Assembly (NCBI RefSeq): GCF_020410765.1
Contig: NZ_CP084541.1
Location: 2,289,001 to 2,353,000, forward strand
Source of the DNA: Streptomyces marincola
GTDB lineage: Bacteria > Actinomycetota > Actinomycetes > Streptomycetales > Streptomycetaceae
Reading direction: 5' to 3'
Length of the DNA: 64,000 nucleotides
Part shown: positions 59,410 through 64,000 of the stretch, piece by piece
How positions within the stretch are numbered: the stretch's first letter is position 1
Layout: each line of letters begins with the position of its first letter
Program-made: the position numbers and the translations under genes
Notes under the pieces: generated by a model
Databases searched by the model: none
Told to the model about the DNA's origin: nothing
The model's input: the letters and a program-made list of their open reading frames with translations, nothing else

Positions 59410-59502
59410 CGATTCTCCCTTGCGCGGAGGCACACGCATCGGTCAACGAGCGGCCCGGCGATCGGGCTTCGCCCTGCCGCGCGGTCCGGCCCGCCGGGCC
59501 GG

Positions 59503-59952
59503 TCAGGCCGACCGGCCGTCGTCGCCCGACGGTGCGCGGCCGACGTCGCCCCGGGGCGGGCTGACCATGGCCTTCCCCAGGGTCTGGACCTGCTTCTGCA
59601 TTTCGTAGGAGACGTTGTCCATCGCGACCCCGGGGCCGGTGAACACGGCCAGGTACGTGCCCTCGGCGGCGGGGATGACGAAGACATACCCGTCGTAGGT
59701 CTCGACCATGACCTGCCGCAGCACCGTCTCCCCGCCGTAGTAGGTCTGGCTGGTGCCGCGCCCCGAGGCGAGCAGGGAGGCCAGCACGGCGGACAGCTTC
59801 TCCGCCGTCTCGGTGTCGAGGCCGGAGTGCGCCTCGTAGAAGCCGTCCGCGGTGATGACCATGGCGTGCTGGACGTCGGGAACCTGGAGGATCGGCGTCA
59901 GCACGAACGAGAGGTCGACTTTCTGCTTCGTGGCGGGGACTCGGGCGTTCAT
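59503..59952 (-). CDS. cvnB: Conservon roadblock/LC7 protein CvnB
   Basis: 149 residues, ATG overlapping the cvnA stop as ATGA. Roadblock/LC7 fold: LSFVLTPILQVPDVQHAMVITADGF, LSAVLASLLASGRG, RQVMVETYDGYVFVIPAAEGTYLAVFTG. Such proteins act as GTPase-activating or scaffold partners of CvnD-type G proteins. The C-terminal 20 residues are disordered (RGDVGRAPSGDDGRSA). Confidence 0.93.
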   Translation of the reverse strand: MNARVPATKQKVDLSFVLTPILQVPDVQHAMVITADGFYEAHSGLDTETAEKLSAVLASLLASGRGTSQTYYGGETVLRQVMVETYDGYVFVIPAAEGTYLAVFTGPGVAMDNVSYEMQKQVQTLGKAMVSPPRGDVGRAPSGDDGRSA

Positions 59953-61448
59953 CGGCTATCCCTTTCGGTGTCGTGCTCGGGCACGGGTCCTGGCGCCTCG
60001 GCCCGTCCCCGCGCGGTGCCCCGCTGAAGTGCGCCCATCCGCGCGGCGGCCTCCTCCGGGTCGCGGAACGCGCGGCCCGCGACCCCGCCCACCGCGACGG
60101 CCCCGGTGGCGGACGCGGTGGCGCCGGTGGCCGCGGGCGCGGGGTGCGCGCGGCGGTTGCGGCGCTGCGGGAGGGCGGGCGGCGCGTCGCCGGCCGCCTT
60201 GGCGGGAGCCGCCGGGGCCGCGGGGCCGGGACGTGCCGGGGCGGGAGGCGCCGGGGCCGCGGCGGCGGAGGGCGCCGGAACGCCGGCCGCGGCGGCGGGG
60301 TCGGCCGCCGGCGCGTGGGGCGCCACGGTGGGCGGGACCGCCGTGGGCGCGGGGCGCGACACGGGGGCGGGGATCGGCAGGTCCTCGGTCACCGGCGTGA
60401 TCAGCTCGCTCGGGATGAACACCACGGCCTTGACCCCGGCGTAGTGCGAGGGTTCGACCGAGACGGCGATGCCGTACTGCCGGCACATCTCGCCGATCGC
60501 CGCGAAGCCGGAGCGCGGCGGGTCCCCGAGCTCCGCGAGGTGGATCTCCTCCCGGCCCGAGAGCAGGCGCCTGGCCCGGCCGAACTCGTCGGCGTTCATG
60601 CCGATCCCGGCGTCGTTGATGACCACGACGGCACCGTTGTGCGCCTGGTGCAGCGACACCTCGACCGGCAGCGAACCGTGCGAGTGGTGCACGGCGTTGG
60701 CCATGAGTTCGGCGATGACGATCGCCACCGGCTCGGCGGCGCGGTCCGCGACCGCCACCGGCTCGGGCAGGTGGTCGAGGATCTGGACGCGCTCGTAGCT
60801 GGGGATGCGGGAGCTCGCGCCCATCACCAGCGCGCGCAGCGGCGAACTCGTGCGCACGAGTCCCGCACCCGCCCCGCACACCACGCGCGTGACCTGGAGG
60901 CGGCGCAGGACCTGCTCGTTCAGGTAGTCGAGCCCCGCCAGTTGCTCGGCCAGGTCGGGATCGTCGTACTTGTGCAGCATGTCGTCGACGGTCGTCTGGA
61001 GCTGGTAGCACATGGTCTGGAGTTTGGTCGTCGCGCCGCGCATCGCGGCCTGCGCCGCGCCGTCCACCCGGCGGCGCTCCCCCAGAACGGCCGAAGACAC
61101 CCCGGCGAGCACGGACTCAAGTGCCTTGCCGCCCGGGGCGTCGAGCAACTCGGGATGGCGGGCGCCCGGCACCCGCACGTGCGCGTGCCGCAGCGCCTTG
61201 GCCATGGCGGGCAGCCGGTGCCCGACCAGGTGCTCGGCCTCCTCGGCGAACAGCCGTTCCCGGCGCGCGGCTTCGGTCAGCCGGTCGCGCAGGGCGGCGA
61301 CCTCGGCTTCGGCGTCCGCACTGCGGCGCCGCATCTCCACGTCCAGCCGTCGGTGGCGTCGTTGCAGCCGCAACCACATGGCGGCGAACGACCCGGCCGG
61401 CACAGCGCCGACCACCAGACAGACGGCCAACGCCGCCGGTATTTCCAT
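59949..61448 (-). CDS. cvnA: Conservon sensor-kinase-like protein CvnA
   Basis: 499 residues from ATG at 61448. One membrane segment (about 5-27) is followed by a coiled coil (about 30-75) and a GHKL ATPase domain: N-box VIAELMANAVHHSHG, G1 VVINDAGIGMNADEF and G2 SGFAAIGEMCRQYG. No classic phospho-His box is visible, as usual for CvnA. The tail after residue 360 is a long Ala/Pro-rich disordered region. It starts the six-gene operon cvnA-B-C-D-CYP157-CYP154 and should transmit a membrane signal to the G-protein module that controls development or secondary metabolism. Confidence 0.92.
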   Translation of the reverse strand: MEIPAALAVCLVVGAVPAGSFAAMWLRLQRRHRRLDVEMRRRSADAEAEVAALRDRLTEAARRERLFAEEAEHLVGHRLPAMAKALRHAHVRVPGARHPELLDAPGGKALESVLAGVSSAVLGERRRVDGAAQAAMRGATTKLQTMCYQLQTTVDDMLHKYDDPDLAEQLAGLDYLNEQVLRRLQVTRVVCGAGAGLVRTSSPLRALVMGASSRIPSYERVQILDHLPEPVAVADRAAEPVAIVIAELMANAVHHSHGSLPVEVSLHQAHNGAVVVINDAGIGMNADEFGRARRLLSGREEIHLAELGDPPRSGFAAIGEMCRQYGIAVSVEPSHYAGVKAVVFIPSELITPVTEDLPIPAPVSRPAPTAVPPTVAPHAPAADPAAAAGVPAPSAAAAPAPPAPARPGPAAPAAPAKAAGDAPPALPQRRNRRAHPAPAATGATASATGAVAVGGVAGRAFRDPEEAAARMGALQRGTARGRAEAPGPVPEHDTERDSR

Positions 61449-61674
61449 TGCACCCACCCAAAAGGGGTCTACAGCCCACAAATTGCTCACGCACACGCCG
61501 GAAGGATCGCACCGACGCGCGCCGTCCCACCCGCACGGCGCCCGGCCGGACCCATCAACCGGCGGTGGACCCGTGTCAGTTGCAAGCACCGCGACAACGG
61601 CTGGCCGAAGTCAAGCAGGACGGAACGTCACTCCGCAATCCGAACGTGTGACCAAGCGTGGGTAGGGTGAACGC

Positions 61675-63432
61675 GTGTTCACCCCCCTTGTCACGGATCA
61701 GCCCCCCGCCGCCTGGCGTGTCCTGCTGGACTATGTCAGGCCGCACCGCAAGGCGCTCGCGGCCGGCGCCGTGCTCTCGCTCGCCACCGGCGCCGCCGGG
61801 CTGTCGCTGCCGCTCGTCGCCCAGGACCTGATCGCGGACCTGTCCGCCGACCGCTCCATCTCGGGCGCCCTGCTCCTGATGAGCCTGCTCGTCATCGCCA
61901 ACGCCGGGATCGGCGCCCTCGGCTCCTACGTCCTCCAGCGCACGGCCGAGTCCGTGGTGCTCACCGCCCGCCGCTCCCTCACCGCCACGCTGCTGCGCCT
62001 GCGCATCTCCGCGGTGGACACCGTGGAGCCGGGCGACCTGCTGGCGCGCGCCACCTCGGACACCACCCTGCTGCGCGCCATGACCACCAACTCGCTGATC
62101 GGCTTCGGCACCGGCGGCCTGACCCTCGTGGCCACCCTGGTGATGATGGGCCTGGTGGACACGGTGCTGCTCGCGGTGACCGTCGGCGTCATCGGGCTGG
62201 CCGCACTCGTCATCGGCGGCATCGTGCCCGCGATCAACCGGGCCAGCAAGCGCGCACAGGAGTCCGTCGGCCGGATGGGAGCCGCCCTGGAGCGCGCGCT
62301 CGGCGCTTTGCGCACCGTGAAAGCCTCGGGCGCCGAGGAACGGGAACGCGACGCGGTGCACGCCGCCGCGGAGGACTCCTGGCGCCAGAGCGTCCGCGCC
62401 GCCAAGTGGCAGGCCCTCGCGGGGAACACCGCGGGCCTGTCCACCCAGGTCGCGTTCATCACCGTGCTCGCGGTCGGCGGCGCCCGCGTGGCCACCGGCG
62501 CCATCGACGTCGGCGCTCTCGTCGCCTTCCTGCTGTACGTCTTCTACCTGATGTCGCCCATCCAGCAACTCGTCAGCGCCGTCGCGCAGTACCAGGTGGG
62601 CGCCGCCGCGATCAGCCGCATCCAGGAGGTGCACGCCATGCCGGGCGAGCCGGAACGGGCGCCCGCGCCCCTTCCCGCGCCGGGCGCACGCCCCGCGGCG
62701 GTCGCGTTCGATGACGTGCGCTTCCGCTACACCTCCGAACTCCCCTACATCCACCACGGCGTGACGTTCAGCGTCCCGCCGCGCGGCATGACCGCGTTCG
62801 TCGGCCCCTCGGGCGCCGGGAAGACCACGGTGTTCTCCCTCATCGAGCGCTTCTACGACCCGACTGCGGGCCGCGTGCTGCTCGACGGCCGCGACATCGC
62901 CGACTGGGACGTCGCGGAACTGCGCGCCGCCATCGGCTACGTCGAGCAGGACGCGCCGGTGCTCTCCGGCACGCTGGGCGAGAACCTGCTGTTCGGCGCG
63001 CCGGACGCGGGCCCCGACGCGGTCGCGGCGGCGCTGCGCACCACGCGCCTCGAAGAGCTGGTGGCCCGGCTGCCCGACGGCCTCGACACCCTGGTAGGCC
63101 ACCGCGGCACCAAGCTGTCCGGCGGCGAACGGCAGCGCGTGGCCATCGCCCGCGCGCTCCTGCGGCGCCCACGGCTCCTGCTGCTCGACGAGGCGACCTC
63201 GCAGCTCGACGCGGTCAACGAGGCGGCGCTGCGCGACACGGTGACCGCCGTCGCGCGCGAGACCACGGTGCTGGTGGTGGCGCACCGGCTGTCCACCGTG
63301 ACGTCGGCCGACCGCATCGTGGTGATGGACGCGGGCCGGGTGCTCGCCGTCGGCACGCACGCGGAACTCCTCGACGGCAGCCCGCTGTACGCGGAACTGG
63401 CCGCCACCCAGTTCCTCACGGCCGTCGAATAA
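61675..63432 (+). CDS. ABC exporter, fused membrane and ATPase domains (MDR type)
   Basis: 585 residues from GTG at 61675. Six membrane helices span residues 25-310; the ATPase has Walker A GPSGAGKTT (about 379-387), signature LSGGERQR (about 480), Walker B LLLLDEAT and the switch His in VVAHRL. It is a half-transporter that should work as a homodimer to export a lipid, peptide or drug. A MerR gene follows after 41 nt on the same strand, so it may be ligand-controlled. It is divergent from the conservon. Confidence 0.93.
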   Translation: MFTPLVTDQPPAAWRVLLDYVRPHRKALAAGAVLSLATGAAGLSLPLVAQDLIADLSADRSISGALLLMSLLVIANAGIGALGSYVLQRTAESVVLTARRSLTATLLRLRISAVDTVEPGDLLARATSDTTLLRAMTTNSLIGFGTGGLTLVATLVMMGLVDTVLLAVTVGVIGLAALVIGGIVPAINRASKRAQESVGRMGAALERALGALRTVKASGAEERERDAVHAAAEDSWRQSVRAAKWQALAGNTAGLSTQVAFITVLAVGGARVATGAIDVGALVAFLLYVFYLMSPIQQLVSAVAQYQVGAAAISRIQEVHAMPGEPERAPAPLPAPGARPAAVAFDDVRFRYTSELPYIHHGVTFSVPPRGMTAFVGPSGAGKTTVFSLIERFYDPTAGRVLLDGRDIADWDVAELRAAIGYVEQDAPVLSGTLGENLLFGAPDAGPDAVAAALRTTRLEELVARLPDGLDTLVGHRGTKLSGGERQRVAIARALLRRPRLLLLDEATSQLDAVNEAALRDTVTAVARETTVLVVAHRLSTVTSADRIVVMDAGRVLAVGTHAELLDGSPLYAELAATQFLTAVE

Positions 63433-63473
63433 GCGCCCTTTCCGCCGGCCGGGCGCGCGCACATGCTGGAGGC

Positions 63474-63896
63474 ATGCGCATTGGATCGCTCGCCCACTCG
63501 GCCGGGGTGACCACGAAGACGGTCAGGTTCTACGAGCAGGCCGGGCTGCTGCCGGAACCGCCGCGCACGCCTTCCGGCTACCGCGACTACCCGCCGGAGA
63601 GCGCCGACCGGCTGATGTTCATACGCGGCGCGCAGGTCGCCGGCCTGACGCTCGCCGAGATCAGGCACATCCTCGCGGTGCGGGACAGCGACCGGGCGCC
63701 CAGCGGGCCTGACGCCGACCTCGTCGCCGGTCTGCTGCGCCAGGTCGAGTCCAGGCTCGCGGAGCTGGCCCACGCCCGCGACACGCTGCGCGCCCTCGCG
63801 GCCCCGCCGCCCGGACGCCCCGCGCGGGCGGGGGACGCGGCACGGCCCGACGCAGCCGGCGACCGCCCCGATCGTCCCGGACCCACCGGCGCGTAG
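63474..63896 (+). CDS. MerR-family regulator
   Basis: 140 residues; GGAGGC directly precedes the ATG. Helix-turn-helix MRIGSLAHSAGVTTKTVRFYEQAGLLPEPPRT and wing YRDYPPESADRLMFIRGAQVAGLTLAEIRHIL are typical; a dimerisation helix follows (LLRQVESRLAELAHARDTLRAL). There are no metal-binding Cys pairs, so it senses a drug or other organic ligand rather than a metal, or redox. The C-terminal 30 residues are Pro/Arg/Asp-rich. It probably regulates the ABC exporter upstream. Confidence 0.9.
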   Translation: MRIGSLAHSAGVTTKTVRFYEQAGLLPEPPRTPSGYRDYPPESADRLMFIRGAQVAGLTLAEIRHILAVRDSDRAPSGPDADLVAGLLRQVESRLAELAHARDTLRALAAPPPGRPARAGDAARPDAAGDRPDRPGPTGA

Positions 63897-64000
63897 GGGC
63901 GGGCCTGCGGCCCGGGTCGTCGCGTGGCGAGCGGCCGCCGCGCACGGCCCGTCGCGCGCTTCGGGCCGGCGGGGGGATGAACGGCGGGGATTCTCAGCGG

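Noticed and set aside
1..64000. tRNA, rRNA, CRISPR, IS element or attachment site
   Set aside because: I saw no tRNA cloverleaf with flanking repeats, no rRNA signature, no spaced direct-repeat array and no transposase or integrase frame.

Overview
The window is chromosomal DNA of a high-GC actinomycete, almost certainly Streptomyces or a close relative. The signs are very strong GC bias at third codon positions, frequent GTG/TTG starts behind GGAGG-like ribosome sites, many 4-nt GTGA/ATGA stop-start overlaps, Streptomyces-type families (an AfsR-like SARP regulator, gamma-butyrolactone-receptor-like TetR proteins, a four-gene conservon with CYP157/CYP154-like P450s, Methyltransf_19 and DUF5133 proteins) and a TTA (bldA-type) codon in a biosynthetic gene. 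I see no rRNA, tRNA, CRISPR array, prophage or intact insertion sequence.

Layout. 0-5.4 kb: left end of a sugar-type ABC importer, then a divergent set (DUF6282 metal hydrolase, Asp/Glu/hydantoin-racemase-like protein, secreted amidase) that looks catabolic; a repeated TGTATACGCG site marks both divergent promoters. 5.4-24 kb: mostly single genes and regulator/target pairs (ArsR-SRPBCC fusion, PQQ-like propeller, SARP, MFS/TetR, glycosyltransferase, methyltransferase, two related MarR genes, HxlR/crotonase, AlkD, cysteine hydrolase, GH15/LLM pair). Several have clear dyad operators.

24-34.3 kb: the most novel part. A tightly overlapping operon encodes an SDR without its catalytic Tyr, an ACC-synthase-like PLP enzyme, an AurF-type di-iron oxygenase with all seven ligands, and tryptophan 2,3-dioxygenase. 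A kynurenine-formamidase-like hydrolase (HGGFW) is convergent to it. Just upstream are a two-component system, a DrrAB-like ABC exporter and two gamma-butyrolactone-receptor-like regulators. Together these look like a small tryptophan/kynurenine-derived metabolite cluster with its own export and control; kynureninase is absent.

35.6-50.8 kb: a six-gene, 15-kb operon for an iterative PUFA-like synthase. PKS A is NPD-NPD-KS-AT-ACP-KR and PKS B is KS-AT-DH-PPTase; a free ACP, an alpha/beta hydrolase, a glycosyltransferase and a zinc-ribbon methyltransferase follow. The set could build, release, glycosylate and methylate a reduced or unsaturated lipid-like chain.

51-55.9 kb: decayed regulator remnants, a terpene-synthase-like protein with degraded metal motifs, a GtfE-like glycosyltransferase, a very Pro-rich small protein and a secreted SGNH hydrolase. 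56-61.4 kb: a conservon (CvnA-D) co-transcribed with CYP157-like (no EXXR) and CYP154-like P450s that overlap by 142 nt. 61.7-63.9 kb: an ABC exporter and a MerR regulator. All function calls come from motif reading, not database search.
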